This document shows positions 1 to 13,080 of a DNA stretch of 64,000 bases, piece after piece. The first letter of the stretch is position 1; each line of letters begins with the position of its first letter. The position numbers were made by a program, and so were the translations under genes. Source of the DNA: Macrocystis pyrifera (Eukaryota; Sar; Phaeophyceae; Laminariales; Laminariaceae); the NCBI GenBank assembly GCA_031763025.1, contig JASSKH010000020.1:2077756-2141755 (forward strand). The letters run 5' to 3'. The notes below the pieces were generated by a model that did no database searches, was not told the origin of the DNA, and was given only the letters and a program-made list of their open reading frames with translations.

Positions 1-3000
1 TGTTGTTGAAGTGGGCATTGCTGAGTTGTCCTAGAATTCAACTCATGATTGAAAGGTGGAATTCTCTCTTTGCAGCCACAGCAGTAACAACGTTGTAGAC
101 ATACAGCTGGTAGATCTGCCAGATAAATCGTTTTACGTGCTCGTCGGAAAAAAAACAGACTACTGTTGCGGTGAATGAAGTATGGTATTATTAGTAATAG
201 GGTTTTGTCACGACAGGGTACAAGACTTGTTTTATCCCGATGGTGGTGGTGCTGTTTTCGGCCCCTCGGAGAACGGTGTGGCCATCACGCCGACCCGGAG
301 CTCCCAACCCTAACACCCAGCGGCCTGTTTGAGGCAGGTGTGCCGTGGGGTGGTCGTGCTGGGCATGACCGTACTACTAAATAATGTATTAATAGTCGTA
401 GCGATCCTTATATGGTGTCGATTGCTCGGCAGACTGCCGGTCTTGTTCGGTGGCGTACTCCGTACTGTTGCACTGGTTCATTGCTATGAGTGAACATCCA
501 AGGGAGTTCTCTTCCTCTCTCCTCCCACATCCATCCCTTGTCGACCAAAAATTAAGGGCATATTCATACGAACGGAAATACGTGTTCATACGAACGGACA
601 GCGTCCGATACGTGTTCATACATTCACAACGGGTACCTGGTAGGCTGGTCGGTGAGGTAGATGTCGTATGCGGGTTGCCCTGTAGAGTATTTGCCGAACG
701 CTGAACATTTCGTCGTCACTCATCAGCAGTGATATTGATTGGTTGAGCTTTCGTGCTGCAATCAAATCCATCATCATCGTTTTCGTTCGACTGCGCTCTT
801 CCGTCCATTATATTGGCTGATGTTGCCCGGTTCATGCTGTATTGGTTGTGGCTGTACATGAACTGTCGCTGAATGAACCTTCCAGAATATGTGCAATTAT
901 TTGCGGATATCGTTCACTCGTTTTTCTTCAATAATATACGTGCTGCCGCATGCGTACGCGTAATCTATCTAGAATAGTAACAAAATGTCGGGCTTTCCGT
1001 TTGTGTACCCCGGAGGGACATATTGTGTGGATACAACCTGGGATGAAACGCAATAACTGCACTGACATAATTATTATTTAGATCAATATTTGTTTTACTT
1101 ACTATTATTATGCTTGCCTTACGACAATATATATTAATAGCGTATGTTCAAGCATGTAGATACCTACAAGCAACGAAACCCGTTCTTCTTCCATCGTCGA
1201 CTCGCGTTGAGTTGTATGTACCTTCTCCACCCAGACGCTCTCAGCGGTTGATCACTTTTTTTTTTGTCCAAGGCATTCACGATCACACCAAGGTGGGACT
1301 GAAACTCCAGGACCAACTTTGCAGTTGACTGCATTCGAAAATTGTATTCGACGGTGACCTCTGTAGCGGGGGCCGGGCGACCGTCACACATCACACCCAT
1401 CATATTAGACACCGGCGTTTCTCTTCGAGTTGGTTGTTGCTCGGTATATCATATACTGCTGCTGTAGAGCAGCCGAAATATTTCACGTCGGCATTTTCCA
1501 GTTGTCAATTGAGGGCTCTCCATCTTGTCGGTCCCCGGGAGCACGATACTCCTGTGTACAAAAAAAGAAAAAAAGACCGAAGAAACCACACTGCCTTTTA
1601 CCTGGCCGAGCGGCGCCTGAGATGAGATTGGAGCTGGTGTTGTTTCGTGCTGATTGAACGTTCGCCGCAGAAAGGTTGCCTAGGCTGTGCCTGATCTGGT
1701 CACCAGTGAGCCAGCCCATCAACGTCGGGCATTATTCACCGTGTCATCGGCACCACGAGCTGATACGCATACACGCCACACCGTGATAAGTAATAGACAA
1801 TGGCACCGGTACTCTCGCGCACGAGTGACCTTAAGAAGGCTGGGTGACGAATCAATTCTGAAAGCGAGAACGCAGAAAGGACAAGCCATGTGTGATCTGG
1901 TTCTCTGCCCTCTCCCGTCTGATTTTACCGGTTCGCCGTCGTTGCGCGGAACATGTACCTACCCAAACATGAACTAACCACCATATGGAAACCACCCCCT
2001 CCCTTGCTTCGGAAACGGTTCCAACACCCCCTCGCCTGCCTCGGACACGGTTCCATGTCCCACACTCTTGAGACTTGCCAGCTCGGCTCCGGGGCCTGTA
2101 CCCCCCTAATTTGAACGACCGGCGAGACGGGGCGTTTTCCGTGTGGCCGGGGCGTTTTCCCCATGTATTACCCCTTGAATTAGAAATAGGGGGGCGTCTA
2201 CTACGTGGCGGAGGCGTTTTTTTCGCCTTTTTGGTGTGTCAAGGGGGCATTTTCTTCCGACAAGTTCTCGCCCGTTTTCGCTTAAAATAGGCCCCCGGCG
2301 CACTTACTACGATTGCAGTGTCCACGGACTTCAACTACTAGACCGTCGGGGACGCTGCCTGGTTAGCCAATCGTAGCCGAGCGACGGCCACTACATGTAT
2401 CGGGACTGCGGTACATGGCCACTTAGATTCGGAGACGCAGAGAGTTGGCAAAACTACAGCTGTACCCTGTGCTTCGAGTCTTGGCAATTATTCACCAGGT
2501 CGTATGTATGCAGCAGTACCCCCGAGGTTCATTAAATTCCGTGTCGAACGGAAGGCCTGCACGAGCGGACAAGCAGCCCTGCACACACTGGCCCCACGAC
2601 AATCATCCCCTCTCCGATAGCTGCTATTAATAGAATGTAAGTTAGATATAATGTATAATACCAGGGGTACCTACTCTGCATGTCTATATACGCATATGAT
2701 CCGTGCAGTGCATTTTGTTAACCTGTTTTCTGCTAGTAATATATTATTAATACCAGGTAGTAACTTTCGAAATACGAAGAATTGCCAGGTAAGTCCATGA
2801 CAATCGTGATGACCGTTGCTGAGCGAACTATTTCTGTTTACGTACTCGTAGGCAGTTTTCCTTTTTCGTCCACTTTAAACTAAAACAAGCCCCAGGTTGT
2901 CAAATGCAAGATCATGAGCAGAACCAGCTATTGTTGAAAAACCACGAATATTTCGCGAAACATCGTATACAGTTAGTTTTATATATAGGTTCCCCGCGTA

Positions 3001-3574
3001 TGCACGAAAGGAATCGTTTGTGGACCTCTATTCCTACATCTGTCGGATGAAAAACTTATACTATTGAAATATGAATCATGTTCCGAATTGTTTCTTCGTT
3101 ATTTTAATATATATAAATCGGAATACCACGTCACCTCCATGAACCCCGACAGCTGCCGAAACCCGTTGCATATATAGTCCTATGAAAAGCCTACGCTTCG
3201 TAACATCGAAATTTTGTTTTGCCCTTGATTTATCATTTTAACTCGCCGACCTCCTACCGAGTGCCAGACCCCAAATCGTCCACACCCACGAGTAGAGCTC
3301 CGTGCTATATGGCCTTCTTCGTTTTTATCTCGACCCTTCCTTTCCTCTGTCTTCCCAGTGCAACCAATGGATCCCGTCGTTGTGACGACCCTCTTCCCCA
3401 TCCCCTCTTTTCAACGATTCGAAACCTGTCCACGAACACCAGAATAGGGTGGCGTTTGTGTGTGTAGCGCACTTCGACACACGTTTTCAAAGGGATAACA
3501 TCCCGAATGAACTGAACTCTTCTTGCGGTGAAAACAGTGAACTGAAGACATGCGCCCCCCCCGTAACCTGTTAC
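1..3574. other. Unassigned stretch, no supported gene
   Basis: No exon could be supported. The first bases (3-35, plus) read LLKWALLSCP, similar to the start of the ankyrin exons at 6334 and 9051, but the reading is cut by the window edge and soon ends. A short internal duplication lies at 1995-2058 (CGGAAACGGTTCCA-like units). Dispersed words such as TACCAGGTA, CTATTAATAG and CAGCAGTA occur. Confidence 0.5.
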
Positions 3575-4160
3575 GGGGGGGGGGGGGGGGGGGGTGTACT
3601 CATTATCATGCATGGCCGTAGTCGTATGACCATGGACCATCGCATCCCTACAATGCCGGGACGGAGAACGTCGGGTTTTCACCAACCAGGCAGACATTGC
3701 TTACACCAAGCGCGAAGCGCCGTGCGGTGTTGTTGGGCGACTGATTCGCATGAAGGGTGAGCTGCATCCTACTAAGAACCGCTTTACAGGTGGACTTTCT
3801 TGCATATGGATGACAGCATCAATAGCTTTACAGGTGGACTTTCTTGCATATGGATTATCGCATCAATAAATTGATTTAATTTCTGGTGTGACCATTTCCA
3901 GAGACAGCAATGGGTTTACTATGTAACTGCCTCGTGGGTGCCTCACCATAGACACACTACGTAATACGAGCATCCCTCTTGTGCGGAGTGAAGGTTCTCT
4001 CCACACAAAAATGATCAACTCAACCGCCAGCCGTGGTGACGAAAAAAAAAAAAAAAAAAAACGGTACCCTGGCTGTGCAGCTCACGCGGTGAGAGGCGTG
4101 TTCTACAGCGTCGTCGCCAACCGACGCCAACCCAACCTATATATACCAGGTATATAATAG
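3575..4160 (-). mobile_element. PolyC-SINE copy, near full length
   Basis: Read on the minus strand this is a nearly complete copy of the poly(C)-tailed family. It starts near an AT-rich TATATA segment at 4160, runs through an internal A/T run (4041-4060) and the shared 3' tail, and ends in 20 C (G on plus, 3575-3594). The tail contains GGCCATGCATGATAATGAGT. A 46-bp internal segment (GCTTTACAGGTGGACTTTCT...) is tandemly duplicated around 3782-3870. Confidence 0.8.
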
Positions 4161-5243
4161 AGGGGGGTCACTGCTATGTGACCCCAAAGTTTGTATTGCG
4201 AAAGGATAGACCTGGAAAAGCAGGGTAGGCGTAATATTGCACCCGTAAATGGGATATGGGATCTGACGGAAAAATAAAGTAGATTCGCACGCGATCTGCC
4301 CTCCGGAATTAATTAGGGTCTATCGATGTTTTCCATTGAATTTAGAACCATGACATTTTGTCTTGTTTTTCTACAGATGATCGCAGATTTTCAAGGTCGG
4401 CCTACTCACAATCTGCCCTGACCTTGATCGTACATACCAGGGGGTTGGTTGGACCAGGTGTACAGACCGTGCAATTGTTTGAGGTATTCACGTGGAAACG
4501 TGCATATTTACCACGGATCGTGCCTGGCCATCGTAAATTGGGCCTTATCGGGACACCCGCATGATAACCACACCGTTGATAAAATGCAATCGCCCCCCCC
4601 TATGGTAATAAGGTGTAATGGATGCACCTCGTATTGTCGTTGGCACAGACATTACTCTGGAGTGATTTAGCACGTTACCGTTACATATAGCATGTCGTTG
4701 GTAACGTCCATCGATAGGCTACTTTCCCAACGAATTGCTGAGAGGCGGTAGTGTGTGTTGAAGAATAAGTGCCGTGGTTGGACGCTTTTAACGCCACCGA
4801 CAAAACGCTGTCGATGTACAGCTTGCACAATAGATTGCGTTCCACGATGGGTATCAATGTTACCGCGCACGCGTCGCGCATATATAGTCGGTCAGATGTC
4901 TTGGTGCATGACAAAAAAAAACACTTGACGACACGACATTATTAAAAAGGTCAAAACGAACAACACAGCAGTGTGGGGTGGCATTTTCTGCTCGACGTAA
5001 GAGCACACGAAAAACGGTATTTTCTTCAAATTTGGGTTCACCATGTTTCACTATACCCCCTGTCTGGGTCTCGGCAGGGGTTAGCGGGGTATCGGAATGG
5101 TTGATGTATATAGTACGTGCGTCAACCCCTGCAGAAACCATTGTTTGGTGTCTGGTTTCGGGTGTTCCCCCAGCGATACCGACCGTATCCCTGTGGATCC
5201 TGCTGATGAATGAAAAACTCGGCGTCCAATCACACTCGCGCAG
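4161..5243. other. Unassigned stretch before ankyrin exon
   Basis: No repeat family or exon was recognised. Overlapping ORFs on both strands lack any recognisable domain. A first exon of the ankyrin gene could lie here, but none can be identified. Confidence 0.4.
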
Positions 5244-5462
5244 GACTGTGAGTGGGACCAGAGCACGTGCACATCCGCCATCTACGAGGGTCAGCTGGAC
5301 GCCCTCCGGTGGGCGAGGGCCAACGGGTGCCCCTGGGACCCGGACGCGTGCCGATTCGCGGCTGGCCACGGGCACCTGGAGGTTCTGGCGTGGTGTAAGG
5401 ACAACGGAGGACGACTCGACACCCGAATTTGCATCAACGCGGCGGGCTCCGGACACCTCGAT
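5244..5462 (+). CDS. Ankyrin-like exon A (73 codons)
   Basis: The acceptor is CGCGCAG before GACTGT and the donor is GAT|GTGAGC, giving exactly 73 codons in phase 0. The reading has C-x-W-D and then LRWARANGCPWDPDACRFAA, GHGHLEVLAW and AAGSGHLD, i.e. about two and a half repeat units. Upstream in the same frame a TGA occurs about 30 nt before the acceptor, which supports a splice start. Codon third positions are strongly G/C, unlike the flanking DNA. Confidence 0.7.
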
Positions 5463-8400
5463 GTGAGCAGGCCGGACATCTTCAGTTTAGAGTAAAACAA
5501 AACACGCACAGCAGTACTGTTAATTATGCAATTAATGAGTTCCAAGTATTAACCAAGGTCATCGGATTGTTCCTCGGTTGGAACGCCGAGACAGCGACTA
5601 AACTACTGTAGCAGGCCACGAGCACGAGCGGCGTGAGCGCCCAGCCGCAGTACGGCTGGGATTCATGTTGCGCCCGTACCCGTACGGCCTCTTACCTCAA
5701 CCATTGTGTCCCGGACACCAATCATTGTATCATGCCCCAAATACGTGGTGACCGTTGCTGTAATCGCCACTTTTGTCACCGTCAAAATGACCCCCTCTGA
5801 AGTCCCATAGGGTTTAATAGCAGGTATCAGAGGATGTCGACCGATTCTGTTTAGAGTTTTGAGTACGATTTAGTCTGAAATTTCTCACCACGTACATACT
5901 GCATGATAACCCAGGTTGTACATACTGCATGATAACCCAGGTTGTATAGCTGTAGTTCGGACGATATGCTGAATCCAAAGTGTGAACCATCCGTCATTCG
6001 GGCGTTCCAACCCCTACAATATTAAATAGCTTTTTCTTGGCATACCTTGGGGTTGGGTAAGGTATGGAGCTCAAGTGAATAGGAGTCGCAAACTATTTTG
6101 GTGGTATGAGAACCCCAATTTACCGTATATGCCACTCGTCACAAGCTTTTTATGGAAATACTTGCACCCCACATCCAATTCCGAAAAAAGGTAACGCGGC
6201 GCACGCAATCCAATGGCCACCTACTGCATTCCAATTGGCTAAGGTTCAAGATCGACTAGAATTGTACAACATGCTTAGGCTACATGATCATGATTTTCAT
6301 ATCCTGCTGTTCATGCGTAATTGCTTACCGCAGGTCCTAAAATGGGCTCGAGAAAACAGCTGTCCATGGGATGAGGAAGTCTGCGCATCGGCTGCTTCGG
6401 GCGGACACCTGGCGCTGCTGAAGTACTGCTGGGCGCATCGCTGTCCGTGGAACGAGTACACCTGCGAGCTAGCTGCGGAGGGGGGACACTTAGAGGTCCT
6501 GAAGTGGGCACGGTCTAAGGGATGTCCTTGGGACGAGGACGTCTGCGCCTTCGCTGCGGAAGAGGGCCACATGGAGGTCCGTCCGTCGTGAATCGTGTCC
6601 CTGAGTTGCAGAAACAACCATAGCAGTCTGTTCGAAATGAGGAAGTCCTTCGTCGGCCATTTCAGTAAACCTTCAGAGCCTTTTGGCTAACCTGAGCACG
6701 TTCCACGGACAGCGATGCGGGACCCCTGCTCGTTCTTTAGTGAACAAACGGCCAATAGACGCAGCTGCTGTTGTGTGAAGATGGGCACCCATGCCAGACT
6801 GCTGCTGCTGTCTCGTTGTCGCTGCGTAGGCCATCTGAGCAGTGCTCCATTCTAAGACGCAGAACCGTCCTCTCGGCGAAGTGAGCACGGCTTGGGGCAC
6901 GAGCAGCATGCGACGGGGGGGCTAACTGGTAGCCCTCTTCAGGACCCGGCCGTGTCAAAGACGGTCCGGTGTAATTCTCGCACTGTGAAAACGCAACTTT
7001 GACAAAACGATTAGAGTCAGACAACCATTTTCGAAAAATATAGGCAACCAGCAGAAAACACTACAGTAATATATCCTAACGCGCGCGCCCGCTCGATGAC
7101 TATTGAAGCGGATTGCGGAACTCTGGTCGCGCTTCGAGCGCCCTGCATATTTCTCCTTATTACAAGAACGATGGAAATGGAGAGCGTGATAGGGTAGACA
7201 GTAAGCTACTGCTGCGTTGGTGGTTCTTGTATAGGGCATGTATGTATTGTATGTATTGTGCACCACCACCAACTTACACCATCACGACCTTAGCTACAGC
7301 TGCAAGAAGTACATGCATAAGTTCCAAAAAAAAAAGTCACCGGCAACCTTTTACGTCTTGGGCCGCCGATATTTCGTCGCACCTGGGGCTGGCACGCCCT
7401 CCTGCATACTGCACGCAGATTTAGGCCCCGGGCGTGCTCTGTGGCGCGCGCTCTCGGCGCTCAAAGTCGCCGCCAGTTGGCTTTTTTCGAGGTATCGCTT
7501 TCCGTCCAGCCAAAGCCGAGCAGGCCAGTGGAAACCCCGAACAGTATTTTCGCCATGTTGTTGTGCTCTGATTATGTTTCTGATTTTTCCACAGAAGCTC
7601 TCAAAGGTTAGGCAGACACGGCACAAGAGCAGGCGCGCTTTCAAGTTGTTGCTTTTGTGACGACCGCCCCCAGTGTTTCTGCGTCTGTGCGTGTTTGTTT
7701 GTGTGTGTTTATGTCATCCTAGGATCCTACAGCCGTATGATGGAAACCAGGGACATGACCCCAAGAAGAGAGGTGCAATTTCAGCTTTTTTATAGTTTCC
7801 TTACTTTTCCTTAGCTGTCTGGTTTGGCTGGGGATTTGTTTCACACCGTAAGCTTTGGATGTTGTGGTAGCCATGGCCGAACGGCAGCCGTGTACCTCTC
7901 AGTTTTGTTTCGTGACAGGTAAGAACGGTGCCCCTGTGTATGCGTCTGTGCGCCCATGTGCGTGCCATTCCGAAGACAAACAAACGTTAATAAGCGTACC
8001 TACTTCGTACGAGTATCATTGGTTGCGGCACTGGTAATACGAGTTCTTCTTGAATCCCACTCACCTGCTCACCTACCCAGTCAACGCAGTCAACGGCAGC
8101 GTCACTGATATGTACCCGCATCGAGTTGTCCATCCGTGCTCGGTGTTCGATTTGTTTTTCGAGGAAACAAACATTTCCTACCTTCGGGATGACTAATTCG
8201 TGTTTGTGTTCTGCTTCGCTTATGTTTGCGTCTGTTTATGTAGTGCACATCCGCGCGGCCACCGCATCGAGTTGTCCATCCGTGCTCGGTGTTCGATTTG
8301 TTTTTCGAGGAAACAAACATTTCCTACCTTCGGGATGATTAATTCGTGTTTGTGTTCTGCTTCGCTTATGTTTGCGTCTGTTTATGTAGTGCACATCCGC

Positions 8401-9146
8401 GCGGCCACACGTGGAAATCCCGCGAGCACCACGAGCACTACTACTCGTTCCCACACCTCTCTTCGATATTAAGAAGCGCTGAAAAACGTAAACTCTCAAG
8501 AAACCATGCCTGGGCTCTTCTCTCCCCGAACGCAATCTATCCAATATATATTACTAGTACTGCTGCTGTGTCGAAGCCGGACCTGTTCAATTTTTGGTTT
8601 ATCGATATCGTACCATGCCTGATATTCATGGTACATGGTATAGAGCTACTAAACTGACCGTAGGTTAGCTCCGCTTCGGCCTCACTATGCTGCAAGTATT
8701 GAAGCCGGCAGTGAAGAAAAACAGGCCAGTATCAAAGGAACTGATCGAAAAGCTTCGAAAGACGATAAACGTCGAAATCGTACATATTTATTCAGTTTTC
8801 GTTTGTCGATATCTCGTAATGGATCGTATCGAACCCCGTTTTTTCTCCGGATTGGCCTCGCAACTGCAGCTATGGCTGTTGAAGTTGGCAGGCAGTGGAA
8901 AAAGCAGGCCGATATGAAGCTGAACGAAAGGTTTCAAGATATTCGTGGTCGAAAATCGATATCGTATGCACTCAATTTTCGCTCATTGATATCTCCCAAG
9001 GTACCATATTGAACCCCTTTTTTTCTGCTTTGGCCACGCTACTACTGCAGGTGTTGAAGTGGGCGGTGGAAAACGGGTGTCCCTGGGACAAGAGAGTCAG
9101 AGATTTCATGCCCGGTGGCGCATGCGGTTTTATAGCTTTGCATCAG
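5244..9146 (+). CDS. Ankyrin-repeat-like gene, partial, with decaying exons (gene span)
   Basis: Two good exons (5244-5462 and 6334-6576) encode tandem repeats of the type LKWARxxGCPWDxxxCxxAAxxGHLE, a variant ankyrin repeat family common in stramenopiles and some large viruses. Both exons start after CAG and break in phase 0 exactly between HLD/HME and the VLKW of the next repeat, so repeat units and exon borders coincide. Further downstream, 8690, 8880 and 9051 show the same acceptor plus VLKW start in increasingly damaged or divergent form. No first or last exon was found, so the gene may be partial or a pseudogene. Ankyrin repeats mediate protein binding; the partner is unknown. Confidence 0.5.
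5463..6333 (+). other. Intron between ankyrin exons A and B
   Basis: This 871-nt interval separates the phase-0 donor GTGAGC and the acceptor TTGCTTACCGCAG. It contains a perfect 28-bp tandem duplication (ACATACTGCATGATAACCCA...) at about 5887-5942. No other element was recognised. Confidence 0.5.
6334..6576 (+). CDS. Ankyrin-like exon B (81 codons)
   Basis: The exon follows the acceptor TACCGCAG and begins VLKWARENSCPWDEEVCA. It carries three tandem units, each with CPW, a Cys, an AA pair and GHL. The break after GHME at GTCCGT keeps phase 0 and matches the HLD end of exon A. If this donor is not used, the frame runs four more residues to a stop at 6591. The same frame is open upstream to 6106, but the protein similarity begins exactly at the acceptor. 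Confidence 0.72.
6577..7414. other. Unassigned intronic or intergenic stretch
   Basis: No exon or repeat family was recognised. If the ankyrin gene continues to 9 kb, this is intron. Confidence 0.35.
7415..7700 (+). repeat. Dispersed repeat, second copy at 54.34-54.64 kb
   Basis: The order GTGGCGCGCGCTCT, CTCAAAGTCGC, AGCAGGCCAGTGGAAACCCC and later CTTTTGTGACG is shared with 54340-54640. The two loci are about 47 kb apart. Neither copy has a convincing ORF and the element class is unknown. Confidence 0.5.
8117..8408 (+). repeat. Tandem duplication, 146-bp unit x2
   Basis: Two nearly identical 146-bp units (8117-8262 and 8263-8408) each start CGCATCGAGTTGTCCATCCG and end in CATCCGCGCGGCC. 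The near identity indicates a recent duplication. Confidence 0.85.
8580..9050 (+). repeat. Degenerate tandem intron-exon cassettes of the ankyrin gene
   Basis: Three blocks of about 175-190 bp share a segment like TCGATATC...ATCGAACCCC followed by a CTGCAG/CTGCAA acceptor-like site and a TTGAAG start. In block 1 (8690) the acceptor is CTGCAA|GTATTGAAG, so the AG is lost. In block 2 (about 8860-8905) the TTGAAG is displaced by an insertion. Block 3 leads into the intact acceptor at 9051. The blocks look like duplicated intron-exon units at different stages of decay. Confidence 0.55.
9051..9146 (+). CDS. Divergent ankyrin-like exon C (32 codons)
   Basis: The acceptor CTACTGCAG is intact and the reading starts VLKWAVENGCPWDKRV, matching exon B. 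The second half has lost the AA and GHLE signature. CATCAG|GTGAAC gives a donor that keeps phase 0. It may be a functional terminal variant or a relic. Confidence 0.4.
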
Positions 9147-12100
9147 GTGAACAACATTCACCAAGGGATATAGTAGTATCAGAAGTTGCGATGTACCTGG
9201 TTTGATACTGCACACGATGTATCGAAACGCCGCGGGGTGAGCATCCCCTTACACTCCAACAGCCGAATTCGTGAAGTATACTGCTGTGCGTATATCCGAT
9301 ACATAATAGAACGGGCATGCGAATAAGAACATGCTCTACGTACACATGGGATGAATGCCGTCAGTGGGAAACGTTTGACCTATATAATACTACAATCAAG
9401 TAGATCCCCTACCCCTACCACAGCACCTCCAATATCGAAATTTCCACATAATTATGCATACATCGATGTTGTACAGATTTTTCGGCTTTTCATCGGGTGA
9501 GGGCAATACATTTACTTTTTTTGCCTTTTTTGCCCTCTGGCTATTCATCGTGCATGTTCCATGCCGACCTGAACCGAATACTGGTATGTGTACCAGGTAC
9601 TTATTTATCCCGCCAGCGGGGAAGGTTTGGCTCCGAAAGCGCAGCAACTACCCCTACCGCAATACGGCTCGAATATCGAACCTTTCAAGCGCGACACCCG
9701 GCCCGCCCGTTTGACACATTCATCAAAGCCTACTATACCACGACCTGTTTTTAATGGATCCGTACTGTAATTCAAAACTAAGTTTTCACCTACGAGGCGC
9801 ACACCATAATCGGTGTAGTGCCTTATAGTTTTTTTGGCTTTTCATCAGAAAGTGAGGACAATAATGATGTACCATCTTTATTTGAGTTTCTCCCTCCGAG
9901 AATGTATGGCAGCGCATGCTCCATTCCGACATGAATCGAATCGAAACTAGCCCTGAGGGACCGCCAGGCAGCTAGGGAAGGGAGGAAGAAGCCGGAGGAA
10001 TGCGACCAATGACCTGGGGATGGAACGTTGATGAGGAATAGGATATATACTAAACCGGTAGCTAAAATGAATTGATATGGGGAATGGAAATTGGGAAACG
10101 ACTGGCAGAGAAGTGTATGAGGGATACTACTGATTTGCGGAAGGATAATCGGTTTATATAGGAACGGCATTTACGCTATATTGTCGGAAGGCAAGAATAA
10201 TAATATTGATACCTGGTATATTCGGTGACCGCATTATTCCCATGTACAGCAGTAGTCTCTCCTATACCACTGTGAACCAATAGGTATCCCACTTTCCCTT
10301 CATGGAGGCTCGTACTCGTGCCTGCTTCCCTTCCCTTTCGGCGAACCCTCTTGTACCCTCCTCTTCCGTCTAATGTTCCAACCAAATGGTCATCGTGGCA
10401 GCAGCGATCCGATATTTTGTGAGGGACAACGTGATTCCGCGCGTGTTTTGCGAATTGTCTGGACAACCATATGATGTTACATAAATACCGCCGTTGTGTT
10501 CAAGCACGATGTACCAGGTTTGCGGGTCGATTTTTCTGACGACTGATGTGCTGCCCGACCGCCCCGGTCCGGCTCGGTCTGAATCATGGCAACAGGACAT
10601 GGGCAACAACCAGGATACGACTTCGTCTGGCTCGGACGACGGGAGCCGCGAAGAGAACTCGCCAACAACGACCTCTGCGCTCGAGTCGGTGCAAGGGCCC
10701 ATCTGCTGAGAGGGCTGTAGCTTTATCCTTGCCTGATACAGAACCTCGGACACCTTTATACAGTAGTATTAATTGTATCACCGGCCCCCAGTACTAAGAA
10801 CAAGAAGCCGGGACAGAGACCCAGGCTAGGCTTGTTCTGTCGAGACCGACTCAACTGCGAAACCGAGACACTGGCTTGTGGTTGAATTCGTATTTTAAGA
10901 AAGGTTATACGTCACACTACCCGTAAAGTAGTGTAACCGCTCTCTCTGTATCTTTTCGGTTTCTTGTTTTGGCCTAAAATTATTTCTGGGAAGTTTGAGC
11001 TTTCCTCGGGGGTATGTCTTGTGGAGGAGAGGCTCCGTACTTCCTTGAGTGTACACGTACAGCAACAATATTATAGTAAGCAGTCAACTTGTAAAGAATT
11101 AATATGTTTTCTCATACCTGCTATATATTTGCATTTTCAATTCCGATTTGTTTTTTTCCGGGATAGCGCGACTTTGCCCATCAACAAGCTTATCTTGCAC
11201 GGCCGCTGTCCTTTTCGGAAAGCAGAGCCCATGATTGCTCGTTCAACATAAAACAGAGTAACATATTTCTCATGTTTTATTTATATCGAACATAATGGCG
11301 TGACTGGTGAGGTCTGAAACCAGCAAAAAAAAGCTGCCTTCTGACAACACAATCGCATTTCCAAAGGCAAACAAAATGCACAACAACTATCGGAGTTTCA
11401 CGCGTGGAAATAGAGTTTTGCATTTGGGAGAAAAAAGCGTCAAAACAAAAGGGCATACACATCCAGGGTCAGGCCGGAAGTTCAGGTCCGGGAGAGATCA
11501 GGGTGCCAACCCGGAGGGTAAATACATTAGGCATGCCCAAGTTCTGGTTCTCCGGGTTCTGTGTAGGATTCATTCAGATCCAGGCGGCGAGGGATCTACG
11601 TAGGCTTGTCGGAGTTGTTTTTAGATGGCGCAGGTCCGGGTGGCATGGAATCAGGTGGCTAAGCGGGAGGACTACGTGTAATTTAGGCGATTCGTACTGC
11701 TACCTCTACGACTAAAATATTTTGTCGTGCCGCATATATCCACGTGATGTACCCGTCTACTGTAGTATAGTAGGTCCTTGTTTTTGATTGATCCGAGTGG
11801 GAATGCTGCCTGTACTACCACCACTGCTAGTGGTGTTCCGGTTTGCCAGGTGTAATACGTATCTGCTGTAGTATAGAAAGCATCGAGCCGAATGTGTGCT
11901 GTTACAGAGCACACCTACCTGGTACAGTCTACAGTAGTATGATGTGGGTTAGGGTAATAGGGTGAACAAATCCTACCGTGACCGCTTCAAGTGCCTTGGC
12001 GTTTTATGTGCATCATTGTTTGATATAATATGGTATCGTGCCCTTTTTTCGTCGCTATATATAATATATACAGCAGCTGCGAGCCGGTGAAGCTATCTCC
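9147..12100. other. Unassigned stretch with one dispersed duplication
   Basis: The segments 9476-9590 and 9829-9945 are diverged direct copies (both contain GGCTTTTCATC and a CATGCTCCATGCCGAC-like core). A GC-rich patch at 10540-10710 reads in several frames on both strands without a recognisable domain. No other repeat or exon was identified. Confidence 0.4.
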
Positions 12101-12119
12101 GAGTCGACACCCAGGCCTA

Positions 12120-12665
12120 GATCGGCGGGGGTGCACTGCTGTCGGCGATATTTAAAGAGGGCTTCGTGATTGGGTGGGCACATTCGGCGCTGTTTCCTGA
12201 GAAGTGTTTTATTGGCCGGGCACTGTCGGCGCAATTTCGTGTTTTTTATAAAAATACTATTGGCGGGGGTAAGCACTGTGTCGGCGTTGCGGAAGAAGGG
12301 ATTTCCTTTGGTTGAAAATCGAAGTCGTAGTTGCAGGGGGAGGTTTTGACTGGCCAGGCACTGCCGTCGCTGTGTCATGGGAGACTTTGATTGGCTGATG
12401 GGCGCTGTCGGCGCTATTTCGCTGGAGGGTTTGATTGCCTGATGGGCACTGTCGCGGCGCTACGGCGTAATATCATAAGGGATGCCGTTTGGTTGGGAAT
12501 TGAATTCGCAGTTCATGAGGGGTTTTGATTCGCTACGTAGCCACTACTCACTGTCGGTGCTTTTTTTCATGATGAGGGGGTTTGATTGGTTAGGAGCTTT
12601 CTCCGCTATTTCGTGGGGGTTTGCGTGCGATGTAGCTGGGCACTGCCGGTACTTTTTCGCGGGTT
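12120..12665 (+). repeat. Minisatellite, about 55-60 bp unit, roughly nine diverged copies
   Basis: The recurring core is GGGCACTGTCGGCGCTATTT followed by a G-rich TTTTGATTGGC segment. Unit lengths vary and some units carry insertions. No reading frame is preserved across the array. Confidence 0.7.
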
Positions 12666-13080
12666 TTCTCTCCTCATTCGCTAGGACGCTAGGACAGAAA
12701 AAGGGCTCTCTAGTCTGTCGCTGCGGTGTCGACAGTCGTTATGCGTTGACATACCGGATCTATATTTCCTGGGAGGAGCTACTATTGGTCGTTTGTTTCG
12801 TCACGTTTGTTTACGGTCGAGCTCAACTCGTAGATTAGGACAAGGTCATCGTCAGCGTCGTTGACGGACGGACCCCACATGGTAATAAAGGGCGTTAGGC
12901 CAAAGGAACCGTATTATGACAATAATTTCAGGAAATGCAGGGTTTTAGATTTCGGATGCAAAAGCCTGAAAAGCCTATAACGTGTACGTAATTGCCGATA
13001 TGCCCCGTTCGCTCCTTTTTGGAAGCCCGTTGCTTGATGTCTGCTCGTCGACGCAACCCATTGGGGGTGTACGTACTCGT

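Noticed and set aside
4860-5466. Overlapping 198- and 162-codon ORFs
   Set aside because: Both conflict with the ankyrin exon frame at 5244-5462, which has clear repeat motifs and splice sites; the other frames are shadows.
10370-10753. 127-codon minus ORF and competing plus ORFs
   Set aside because: Several overlapping frames, no recognisable domain and no repeat or splice support.
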